The notes below the pieces were generated by a model that did no database searches, was not told the origin of the DNA, and saw nothing but the letters and a program-made list of their open reading frames with translations. From contig WHVY01000001.1 of assembly GCA_022266195.1 (NCBI GenBank), positions 496,001 through 560,000 on the forward strand: a DNA stretch of 64,000 bases, given 5' to 3'. Of this stretch, positions 40,219 through 52,081 are shown in pieces. The DNA is from Tetranychus cinnabarinus (lineage: Eukaryota > Arthropoda > Arachnida > Trombidiformes > Tetranychidae). The position numbers and the translations under genes were made by a program. The first letter of the stretch is position 1. Each line of letters starts with the position of its first letter.

Positions 40219-43200
40219 TTACAGGCAAAAGTTTTGTGCAAATCAATGAAGTGTATCACCTCGTAAAATTTATCCGGCTTCAATTGTTATTAGTCGTTTT
40301 GATTCAACTTATGAAAAAAGCACAGAATAGTTTAAAGAGAGTGTAAGAAAAGTTTAAGAAAACAAAATACGAAGGAAAAACACGAATTTACTTCTGTTAA
40401 CTTTCTGACTCTTTTCATAATCAAAATGAAATGATGGAAAAATGTTAATCCAACGAATAACCTCCTTTATTTTTCGAATAATTTTGCGCTTTAGATTTTT
40501 CAAATAGCCGTCGAATGATAATGATAATGATTCTTTGAATGGAAATACGATAAAAGAGACAAAATGAATTACAAATCAGTTTCACTCGAGAATAGTGAAC
40601 ACGAACGAAAAAAAGATCTCTTTGCTTCTAAATGTTGAATGAAACATTGGAAAACAAAGTTCAACTAAACTCTGTATTTTTCCTGCTCAATCGTGATTTT
40701 ATTAATGAATCAACGATTAATGATGCCAAATGTGATAGGAATCGCGAAGAAGAGCAAATTTCAGTGTTTTAAATAATGAATCAAACTATTGACTTAAAAT
40801 AACTCGCAAATTGTAACAGATAACCTTTCGACAGTTTGTCCATTGTTCATTTATCTCGATTTAAACATGCAACTTGAACGTTAATTCAGTTCATCTGCCT
40901 TGTTTGCAAAGCAAAACAAGAAAAATACTTTCATTATTCAGTAAAAGTCCAAGTTTTTAACGTTCTACTTTTCCTTTTCTTCCTTTTCACCCAGCTGTGA
41001 TGATATTCAGTGTTTAACATGATGGAAACTTGCATGTAACCATCAACCTTTTCTTTTTCAACTTATTTCTTCTTTTCTCATTTTCATCTTCACCCAAAAT
41101 GAGCAAGATATTTGATGGATGAATGATGACAATCATCTTCAATTACTCTTATTAGTAGTTTCACAAGTCTTTAATGATACACTTTGTCTCGACACATCCG
41201 AAGCATCACTTGTTTTCATCATCCTGTTGCTTCTTCTGGTCAACTCTTACTCTTATTACCTTGTCATTGTTGTGATTAAACTGTTTCAAACTGTCGTCAA
41301 TTTAGACTGATTAACTTTTTTCCTCTTTTCGTTCCTCTTCTAAAATCTTCCAGTTTTTGAGGTTAACACTGGGAATGGATTTTTTCGTATGAAACGAAAT
41401 GTTTTCTGAAAAGGGCAAAAATTTATGTTCGCTAACATATTTATTGACATGATTTAATGGAAAATTATTTCAATTTTTTGCCAATTAGAACCTTTCTCAA
41501 GTCTATTTTCATTTGACCAATTTCCATGGGAATATTGTTCTTGCTTCCATTCAATTATCGTTTCTATTTTCATTATCAAGTTGAACTTTTCCTTTGACCT
41601 TTTGCACAGTTGCACAGGGACACTCTCAATGTTTCATTCAAATTGTTTTATTCTTGTTACTCTATGCTAATGAGAGGCAAAATTTTCCGTTTTATTATTT
41701 ATAGCACTTTGAATTAGTTTCCAACACTTTCAATTAATTGCTTTGTAATCATGACATTAATGAAGAGGGAATCAAGTTGTTCAATTTAAATTTCTGTAAT
41801 TTAATTAACTCCAACTCAATCTAGAAATCAAATCAACGGAACAACAAAAATGGACAAAAAATGGATGCAACGAATCGCTTAAGAGCAAAGTTCAAATATG
41901 AAATTGAAACACAAATCGTACTAAAATGAAACATCGAACACGAAAAAATCGAAGTTACCATTTCCTTGGAAATGCAATCGACTAACCTAATTGGATCAGC
42001 ATCAATAAGCAAATACAAGGTAAAAAGAAGGTGTTAAAGATTAAGAAACACCTTTTAATGTATTCATTAATTTGCCTGTTTCAATGTTAACCCACAAAAG
42101 TGACCACAAAAATTACATGAAAGCAACATTTGAAGTAATATTGAAGTGAAAGTAATAGATGAAAATTGACTATGAAGCATGTTAATGGGAATAGCAAGGG
42201 ACGTAAATTTATCTTTTTTTATGGAAATGCTATATTAATAATTATTGCAAATATTATATTTGGCATAAGAGAAGAAAAAGGTTGATATTAATCAAAGCAA
42301 GTAATGGCAGGTGAATGTGAATAGAGTAAAAGGTATTGAGGCAAGGTATTTGTAATGCTATTGATTTGATTAGTTGAAATAAAATGTATTTAATTAGCCA
42401 TAATGTAATTACTTGATAAAACAGAGTTAACGTTATAAAAAGGAAAGTGAAAAGAGGAACAAAATATAAATAGTATTTTGTTTATTATTCAATATTGGAA
42501 CGTGATTTACTTGTTGTTGTTGTTTTATCATGTTTTCTGATTCACATAACAACATTGATAAACATCATGTTAATATTATAATGATAATGGTCATCAGTGA
42601 GACATGGACAATGATCATGATATGGATCAGCGAATCATTTCTCTTTTTTGTTCTGACATTTTCTTCAATCATTTTGTTCCACAGGTTAAAGTGTTGCAAG
42701 TTGGTAGAAATTTATCTTTTCTCTTCATTCGAATACTTTTGTTCGTTCACTTTACGTTTCACTTCAACTATCAGAGTCTATAAAAGTGTCCCAACGAATT
42801 ATGTTAATCAAACTAATTATAGATGATGATAATAATAGATTCAATTAGCTTTTATCTCGATTGTTAGCTGATATGCTTAGAACTTTATCATTGAATATTC
42901 GCTGTGCTTTTTGCTATTGAAATATTTTCATTCCTTTACTTGTGCTGTATCAGATTATTCTTGTTTTGGTAAAGAATAAAAAAACTGTCGAAACATCTTT
43001 GGTTTCATGATAATGGATTGTGATTTTTTTGATGAATGGACGAAATTAATTTTCATTAATTCCGTTGATTCGTCTAGACATCAATTTTGTCTTTCGATTC
43101 TCAACGGTAACTTAGTTTTTACAGAGGTACGAGTCGATCCCTCGATCAAAGATCCCTCTGGAATAGCAAGTTTGATCTGCAATTAAGCTGATAAACCATT

Positions 43201-46200
43201 CTAATCATGAGTTTTTCCTTTTTTAAGTTTCTAAGTTCGATGAGTATCTAGTAATTACAGTGAACTTCACATAGGTTATGAGCAGTCTTCTCGTCTAGCG
43301 ATATTGTGCATGCAACTAGCTTTAATCATTAACAAAATTTCATTGTGCAAGTCGGAATTGTCTTGAATCTTTTAAAAATTTGAGCAATTATGTTGTTCTC
43401 ATGTTTCAATTTTAAATTGAAAACTTCACCACAGTTCGAAAATCTTTGTTAATAACACAAAGTTACAATCACTTCCAATATGACGAAAAAATATTAAAAA
43501 GTTGAAATTTAAATTGAATCACTATAGAAAGGTTAATGATTGATCTTGACGAAAATAAATTCGCTAATTAGAGCAGTTCACAATATAGACTTACAGTCAA
43601 GAATCTTTACACAACGGTTTCTAAGTTTAACACACTTTCTAAGATAACATTGCTGAATTGCCCACCGTTTCTAAATTTGCTACTCATTCCTCAAGTATGG
43701 TTGATGTTAGAGATTTGAAAATTGGACAGAAACATTAAGTCTTACTGGTTTGATCTCTAGATGACATGAAATGGTCATTTTCTGATTTTTTTACACTTAA
43801 TTTTGTTTGTTATGAAGAGCTAAAAGATCGATGAGTATCTCTGGTTCTTCTGGGACTGCCTATTCTGACTGAAAAATGCTAGAATGCTATTGATTTTCAA
43901 AAATGTAAAAATATTGCTTCGTAAATGACACGCTGAACCTATCATTAAAACTGATAATGCAGATGAATTATTATCCAAGCGAAGCAAAGCGTTTATTTTT
44001 ACTTAGCTTGGAGGTTTGAAAGGTCACTTTTTTGGGTTCGTGTTGGCACGTTTGAGAAAAAAAGAAGCGGGATGAGCTCAAACTTGGATTAAGAAAAATC
44101 TTGACCTCATCTGATTTTTATGGTCATCGGAATTTATTTTTCGCGAAACCGACCTTTGAAATTTAGAGGCCATTTGAAGGTCATTCGAAATTTGTCAATG
44201 TCTACTTGTCCCTCTTAAAAGGGTTCATCATTACATAACAGTTATCGAAATATGGCTCAAAAACGAAATAGAAATGTTTCTAATGTTTCTAAAAATAAAA
44301 ATCTAATACAAGACTGAATACAATTGTAGTTCAAACGATCACTCGACAAAATGTAAAATAGTGAATGAATCGTGTGCATTTCATCTTACCATCTGTGAGT
44401 TTAGAGGACTTTTAGTTCGTATGTGCTCTGTTGAATAGCACGAACAATACGTTACTCACAGGTTGTGTGATAGTCTTACAGCTTACTGTTAACCTTCTTT
44501 TGGCAATTGCAAGTCTCGATAATATTTGAATACTTTCCCTTGAATCACCTTACAAATTGAATATTTCCAGTGACATTTTTCCCCACAATTTTATCTGTTT
44601 GTCAAAACCTGAGTTTACTGTCTTTATTGTCTTGCGATTGGATAAATTGAAATATAAAATATTAAAAGGGAAGAAAATGAAAGAGCAAAAAAGTTCGCAT
44701 CAAACTCATCTTATTTCGTGTCAAAAAGTAAAAATGATTTAATCAACTAAATCATAAACATCGAAAAGTAACAATTGTTTAACTGACAAGCGTTCACCCA
44801 ATAGAGTAAAGCAAATCAATGTTATTTTCATAAAAATGTCAACCAAAATTCAACTATTTTTACACTTTTAATGTTTTAATAAAATATCTGAATTTGATTA
44901 TTTGAGTCGAAAAAAGAAAATGTTGATTGATCAAGGATTTTCATGCACCATTTACCTATTTATTTATTGATTAAGGTTAACCTTTTTTTCATCTAATAAC
45001 GATATCGAGTCAAAAATAAGTTGATAACTATAAGCATTTAATGACAGAATGTTAAATAAATAAAACGTAAAAAAGCAACTTTCATCTTTCACAATAAACT
45101 CGCTTCCAAGTACAATAATGTTCAATTAGCCTAATATCATTTCACTTAAGACGATTAAATGTTTCAAATTCAACTTTAATCTCTATCGTCTTTGCTCATC
45201 TTGTCATTAATTATGTATTGATATGTTGATTACGTATTTAAAATGATCAAAAAATATTCGAATCGATGGTTGAAGGAAAAGCAGCGAATCTGAGTCCAGG
45301 ACAGACGAACTCCGAAGGAAAATTTGTTCGAAATTACTCATTTAGACTTTTCAATCAAAGCTGAATGGTAAACCTCTAACCTGTAATTAATTGTCAAGAG
45401 ATGTGCGATTTGAATAAAGAAATAGAAAAGCAATTAACAAGTTAAAAGTAAATCAATTACAAAATGACAAATCTTGTAATTCTGATTCTTTTTTCACCTT
45501 TGCTAATTAGGATTTCAAAGGCACTTCAACTGTTAATTTGCTTAATTTACAGGTGAGCCTGAGTTGCAAGGTGATGTCAATAATTTGAATAAAAGGTTGA
45601 AACATAAATTGGAAATTTTTCCATTTTTTGTAAAGAAATCAAATTTCGATTTTTTCTTCTTTTCTGTCGAAATAAATTTTTCGATTTTTAATGATTTCTA
45701 GAATCCAATTTCAAATGTATGGTAATTTTGTGATACTGAAACACATGAAAATAATACATTTGATTGATAATTATTCGTGCATCTCGATTTCAATCTAGTT
45801 TTTATCAACAGAACTCAATAGGAAATGTAGAAATAGAATATCATTTTCATCTTTTCCCGATGAATCTGTTCTTTTCCATTGGAATATTAAAGATTCATTG
45901 GATTATCTTTTCTCATTTTGCCCTTTCCATCATAAAACTATTTCACTTGATGTCATTAAGTCTATATGAATATGAATGTTTCACTATTTACCATTCAAAG
46001 TTATTATTAAATTTTATTTCTTTTTTCGCTACGAAAATCATAAGAATATCAGGTGAAAGAGTTTATTCAAAGTAAATCAAATTGTTTTCAATAGTTGAAT
46101 ATGTCCTGAGGTTACTCCGAGCTAAATGTTCCTTTCTTATCATGAAAAAAGTAGTTTATGATATTTTATTCGTGATGAAACTGTGAGACTTTATCATGTA

Positions 46201-48498
46201 AATGGATAAACAATTTCCACTGAATAACAGATCTGTTTGCTCAAAATTTCAATATAAAGTTCAAGATAAATCAGATTTGTATATTTTCATGGAAATGACT
46301 CAAGTTTCTTTGAGGTCAAATATTTGAAAGCAAGATAAGGCGATAAAAACTTCGAAAAAATCGAATTTTAATTTTCGGGATTCCATGAAATTTTCTTTAT
46401 CAATTAGCAACGAAAATGGCCGTGCATGTTGATGAAAAATTCTAATAAATTCAAACTGATGAAGAAAATCTGATGAATCTGTTTTTGCACAAAATTTTCT
46501 GATTTGAGTTTCCAGTTTTTCGAAATTCATTTAAAATCGAAATATGGATTTTTGTGAAACGGAAAGAACTGAAAAATCTCGAAAAGGAATGGATCGTTCG
46601 ATATTCTAGTGATGATGAGTTGATCTACGAATTGGATTTCATGCGATTTTTGGATTCTATTGTAGTTATTTTTAATTTAATTTTAGAACTGAATGGATTT
46701 CGAGTTTCGTCGAGTTGAAAGTTGTTGACTTCACAGTCAAACAGCTTGATTCTTGATAAGAATGTTTTTTCTTGCAGAAACTTTACAGATAAAAGAATCA
46801 TTTCCATGAAAGAAAAGCAAATTGTGTTCGAAAACAGTTTATTTGAAAGCAACATGAAAATTAACTTTCAATATTTAAATGTATTCCAAAGCATTGTCAA
46901 TGTTCAACATTTTTCCGTCTCGATTGAAATTCATCTTCTTAGTCATGAAAATCTAGACTGAAATTTGAATGGGAAATCTTTCCATTCTCTTTGATTTGAA
47001 TTGTAGCTTTAAATTGTAAATTTTGTTCGGCCGATGAGAAACAATTTGCTGATGAAACGAAAGAATTGAAAACTTACCAAAAGATTGAATAAAGTAATTT
47101 TTAACACATTAAGATCCATGATTGAGTTTTGTGATATAACGATATTGATGATGAGATGAATGTAAAAAACAAATAAACCAGTTGATTAAGATTGCATTAA
47201 ATTGCGGTGATTCTGTGATTTCAAAGTTTCCAGGTGAGTTGGGTGAAGAAAATTTTGTGCGAATGTGGAATAAAAATTGCTTCCAAACAGATTTTCATCT
47301 AATTACGATTAAAGATGAAGGTAAACTTGATTGTGCTTTGGTGGATCCAAATGTGGAACACAAACAAACAAAAGAAAAGATTTGAAATGAAATGGAAATT
47401 GTCAAGTTAAGAACATTGGAATTGAATCAATTTGATGAAAGTCGATTAATGATTAATTTCAAGATTAACAAGTTTACACTTTGATGTGATTCATGTTTGC
47501 TTTTCTTGTACAATCAACCTTTACAGTTGGTGTGAATGTCGATGTGGTTACACTTTGTTTTCATGATAACTGATTATTTAAATGATTCAGTTTATTTTAT
47601 GGAACAGGAAAAGAAGCAAAGAAAAGGTTTTTGTTTCCTTAGATTCTCAGCGTAGTTTCAGTGTTTTGCAAAGATGAAACTTTTCTCTGTAAACAACTTT
47701 ACCTGTTTGTCAAAAAAAGCAAATGAATTGAGCTCTTGATCAACAGAAGAAAAATATCTTCGTCAAATTGAGATGAGAAGAGGTTAACTCTTAAAGGTTA
47801 CTCACTCAGATTACTCACTGAACTTGCAGTAAACTGATTCAGCTCAGTTGGATTCAGAGTTTTCCTTTTACCTTGGCTGTTACATGGACAATGCATGATG
47901 AAACTGAATCAGAATGGCGCTTTCAAAGAAGGTAAAAAAGAAAAAGATAAATTTGGAATTTTGTTACAAGAGAAAGTGGGTTGGAATTTGGTTGAGCCGA
48001 AGTTGACTCTTGATCGGTACGGTTAGTTACGGTAATTAAATGTGTTTGGAAGAGAAGTTTTGAATTACTTTTCTCTCTGTTGATCATTTTGTTGCATGTT
48101 GAGGAGATGAAGGAGGAGCTCGAACATCGTAAAGTGAGGTCTTGAAAAGAAAAGGTTGTTTAGCGAAACGCAAATTAGAGCAGCAACAATGGGTACAAAG
48201 GTAATGAGATGATGTTTGCTGTTGATCAAGAGGTTGGAATCTTTGGAATCAGAAAAGAATCCCTTTTTTGCACATTATTTACTATTCATTTGTGCATTTC
48301 AATTTTAGATTCAAAGTCGACCCAACTCATTCCAACCCACTTTTTCCTCTTAAAACTTTCAATTTTCTTCTCCTCTCTTTAGTCTCTTCCTTGTCATCAT
48401 CCGCATCTTTACTCATCACTTTATCCTTAATTTTTCCTTCTTTCAAAGTTGAACGTCAACGGGACCTTTGTCGAGTTGAGGTACATCTTGTTGTTAAT

Positions 48499-51467
48499 AT
48501 GAAATTAAATCAAACTCTTGTAACTTCTTTTCGTTGCAACCTTTTCACTCTCTTTTGGCGGCAATTAGATTCGTCTCGATTTAAAACGATTCAAATAATT
48601 TGTAAGTTTTGATAGTTTTTTTTTCTCCAAAAATCGAAAAAAATTAACAATTCTAAATGTGATTTTCATCTTTTGATCTAGTTTTAACTCTGACGACCGT
48701 TTTACATCAAATAATGAGCAAACCTTTAAATTATGCGAGTTCATCATCACACCATCGCTCTTCATCGTCCATCTCATCTCATTCACCTCATCGCATCAGT
48801 CCATGTAATCTTCCCTTCTACTTCATTCCATCAAAAACATCTTCACCTGAACCTTATGAAAAGGTTTACCGACGAGCCAAGGCGATGAAGGGTTGCGCTG
48901 AAAGAATCAGACGGAACTTTGTAAGTATTAAAAGTCAATTTGAACATTTTAATTGAGTGAGTTGGAAGATTTTCTGTGTTGGTTCATTCGGACTCATCAT
49001 TTTTGGATAACTTCAAAACTCAATTAATGTTGAAGTGTCAGTTTGAGTGAAATTGGTGTTTCCTTGTTAATAGAGTTTTTCATTTTCCTTTTTTCATCCA
49101 ATTTTGGTTTCTTCTTTGAAAGGTGCAAATCAAGTTTAATTGGATTCACTAGTTAACCAGTGAATAATTAAGATACAACCTGATTGCATTTCAATAAACT
49201 GTCAACCAACTTTTTGCAAGCATTTAAAGGTCATTGGCCATCAGCCATTAGAGTCTGGTTTTCATTGAAAATCCAGTGTCGATTGAAGGATTACGTTAAA
49301 ACCATTAATGAGCTAAAAGCAACTCTGAAGAAGAGAGAACTTTAATTCAATTTAATTTTGTTGAATCCTTTCATGATTAAATTTTTGAGAACAATTTTAA
49401 TTAACAAATTCTCAATTTAATCCGTTCTCATGTCCATATGCTCTTATTAGCTTTTTAGCATTTTCATTTAACCAACTCGATTGACTTTTCCAACTGTTAC
49501 TGTAAAGGTCAATTTTTATAGACTGTCTTGTCAGACACATCTTGTCAATTGTCGATCCTCTTTTCAGGTTAAAATATTGATTTAAATTCAAGTAATTTAT
49601 TGTTGTCGGTTCTGATAGATTGAAACTAATGGTTAAGTAACTTTGACAAATGTCTTGCAAACATTTTTTCGATTTCATAATTTTAACCAGAACCTTCGTT
49701 CTCCTCATGAACCAATCTGTCTGCATAAGATTTTAAAATTAAACTAAAAATGTCAATCGATGGCATTTGAAAATGGAAATAGCTTATTCTTTGTCGTTTA
49801 TTGATTAAAGGTCGATCTAGAATCAATTCAAAAGCATTCTCTTGAATCGTCAAAAGATAACTTTTTTCATTGTGCACAGCATGATGTGTTGAAACAGATT
49901 GAATAAATTCAATGAAGTAAGAACACAATACACAGAGATTATTAGGAAAAGCCTCTTGTTTGCCGTTTCTGTTCAAAAACTTACAAGTTGTTTGTCTTTT
50001 GATTTGTAAAACTATTATGAGCCTATTCGGCCAGTTAGGAAATCTAACCAAAATCAAACCGAACGGTGGAAGTTGAAGTGTCGATTCCGTCCATTTCCAT
50101 TCCTTTTCATACTTTAAATGATTGGGAAAGACTTCGAACTTGAAGCTTTTTCATTGTAAAGTGATTGCGATAATCACGTGAATTTTTGTCAAATTTTTGC
50201 TCAGAATTCGAATTTGATAGATTCTGATGAAATTTTCATTTATTTATTGGTAAATGTCGATTCATGCGGTTGAATAGGAGCAAAACTGGTTGACGAACTG
50301 GCAGAAACAATTCAAAAAGAAAAGATTCAAATTCGCTAATTTGAGACTCTTTGGATGGTCCAAAGATCTTGACCGTTCAATTTGTTTAATAACTTTAATT
50401 TACTCGGTTAAGGTAACATGTTCGTGTTCAAGCAATCACTCTTATGTTGAGAAGATTGCAGCTCAATTGATCAATGTACAATTGTTGAGCAATTTACATG
50501 ATTAATCTTGTTTTTGATTAAATCATGCATCGATTGTTGCTTCCTAAACTTGATCAGAATAATAATTTTGACGAGTTAATCATGTAAGCTGCTTGAGTGA
50601 CCAATAGTAAACTGATTTCCAGATGGAAAAAGTTCTTACTAACATTTCATTATTAATAAAGTAAACCTTGAAATTATACGATACATTAATAAGTGGTTTA
50701 TGCGAAACCAGGTTAACATTAAGCTTTAATTTCGGTTCGAATGATTGCTCAAGTAAATTGTTTTAGTTAATTCCTGGTCAACTGCTCATGAAAAATTGAT
50801 CAACAAGTGAATCTACAACGAAGCATCGATGTTCAAAAGACACTGGAAAAGACTGATTGATAGAAATGGACTTTTCTCTTCAAATTTCTTTTTATTATTT
50901 CTTTTCTAATTAGGTTCAGATGCTTGCTGATGAAGATTTCGAAGCTGGTTTAGACAGTTTAAGGCACGGTTGGCTTCCAGAAATAAGTAGCTCAGTTAAT
51001 GACATAATTGAGGTGAGTTGAACGATATAAAGGTAAAATCATAATTTCTAGATCAATTAGATTCTAGAAGAAAAAATCGAATTTTTTGCAATGTTCTTCT
51101 AACACTGAGAAATTGATTGTTTCAGGAAGGAGACGCATTCCGTCGGAGCTTTCAATATTTACAGTATTTTGCTATTGGATTGGAGCAGTTGCTTTTGGAT
51201 CAGATTCTTCATGAAGGCCGAATGATAAAGGAATTTCGAGAAATCGAAGATAAACTAAGTCAATTGTTGTGTGAAATTCAACTCGGAATGTGGTATCGAA
51301 ACATTAAACCCGATAAACACATTGAATTTGAAGTAATGACTCAAGAGTATCGTGATATTGCTGATGCTTCAAGACGAATGATCAGAGATTACCTTTTACT
51401 GAGAGATCTTGTTAAACTGACTGATTATATAACACAGATTTTTGCAAATCTTGCCTCACATTATTGA
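48499..51467 (+). CDS. Unrecognised all-helical protein, possible secreted four-helix-bundle cytokine-like
   Basis: Secure exons: 48714-48920 (within 48682-48920), 50914-51012, 51126-51467. All internal junctions are phase 0 and the frame ends at a TGA after ANLASHY. A further 5' exon, 48499-48601, joins in phase and adds MKLNQTLVTSF and a hydrophobic stretch (TIQIIFLTLTTVL) that could act as a signal sequence; the total is then 260 aa. Without it, translation would start at MSKPLNYASS. After a Ser/His-rich linker come four predicted amphipathic helices: PYEKVYRRAKAMKGCAERIR, then SFQYLQYFAIGLEQLLLDQI, then EFREIEDKLSQLLCEIQLGM, then SRRMIRDYLLLRDLVKLTDY. Length and spacing resemble long-chain helical cytokines, but I recognise no family. 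An intracellular helical protein is the alternative. Function is unknown. Confidence 0.7.
48921..50913 (+). other. 2-kb intron of the helical-protein gene
   Basis: The intron lies between CGGAACTTT/gtaagt and ctaattag/GTTCAG. Short open frames on both strands inside it (for example 49412-50057 and 50290-50505) show no domain and are treated as chance. Confidence 0.6.
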
Positions 51468-52081
51468 CTTTTGTCAACAACCTTGTACCCAACTCTTAGT
51501 GTAACAAAATTGCTCACATAAAGTAATTTATTTTTAGTCAATTATTGATTGTTTCATTATTTCTAATCAATTTTGCCATTTATATTTGTTTTATTGGTTT
51601 CATCCGATTAGCAAAATAGAAACAAAATGTCATTAATTTACTCTTTCACTTTAATATTGTTGAACACTATTTATATCAACTGTAGCTTCAACTAAATCAC
51701 AATTGTGACTTAATCCATGATTGGTTTTGCATTTAAATGGTAAAGTTGGTCAAATAAAAGGAATCAATTCCCTTCAAATTAAAGCAACTAAAGATGATTA
51801 TGAACAAAAAAACAGATTTTATTAACAATTTATCAATAAATAGTTTTTCAATTATGTTTTCTTTTCAAGCTTTTTTTGTTTAATTATTTTGTTACATTTA
51901 AATATGAGTTTAGTGAAATTGTTTTTTTTGTTTGCCGTTTTAAATAATAGCATTGGAAGTGGAGATATTATAATCTCTTACTAAGTGATTACAGAATTTA
52001 TTTTTTTTACAAATCGTAGAAAAAGATGGGATTTTTAAATATACAATATAAATACACAGACTTGTACTGAAATCTCTCTGG
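51468..52081. terminator. Convergent 3' UTR region of the helical-protein and insulin receptor genes
   Basis: An AT-rich 614-bp spacer between convergent stop codons. AATAAA occurs on the + strand at 51753-51758, and its complement TTTATT at 51997-52002 would serve the minus-strand gene. No coding sequence is seen. Confidence 0.5.

Larger units (their letters stand above)
32324..48498. other. Gene-poor 16-kb interval with transposon remnants
   Basis: Open frames here are short and show no recognisable domains. Most of the interval is AT-rich unique-looking sequence with many homopolymer runs. A block at about 34790-35320 differs in texture (more GC and short CG-containing words) and may be repeat-derived. 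Mobile-element traces cluster at 38.3-40.2 kb and are listed separately. The rest (32.3-38.3 and 40.2-48.5 kb) could carry distant regulatory sequence or untranslated exons, but nothing specific can be shown. Confidence 0.5.

Noticed and set aside
47182..47385. 67-codon + strand frame flanked by splice-like CCAG/GTGAGT words
   Set aside because: Too short, no joined exons in phase found, and no family resemblance.
49412..50057. Two overlapping minus-strand frames of 104 and 124 codons in the helical-protein intron
   Set aside because: No recognisable domain or convincing splice partners; treated as chance frames in an intron.
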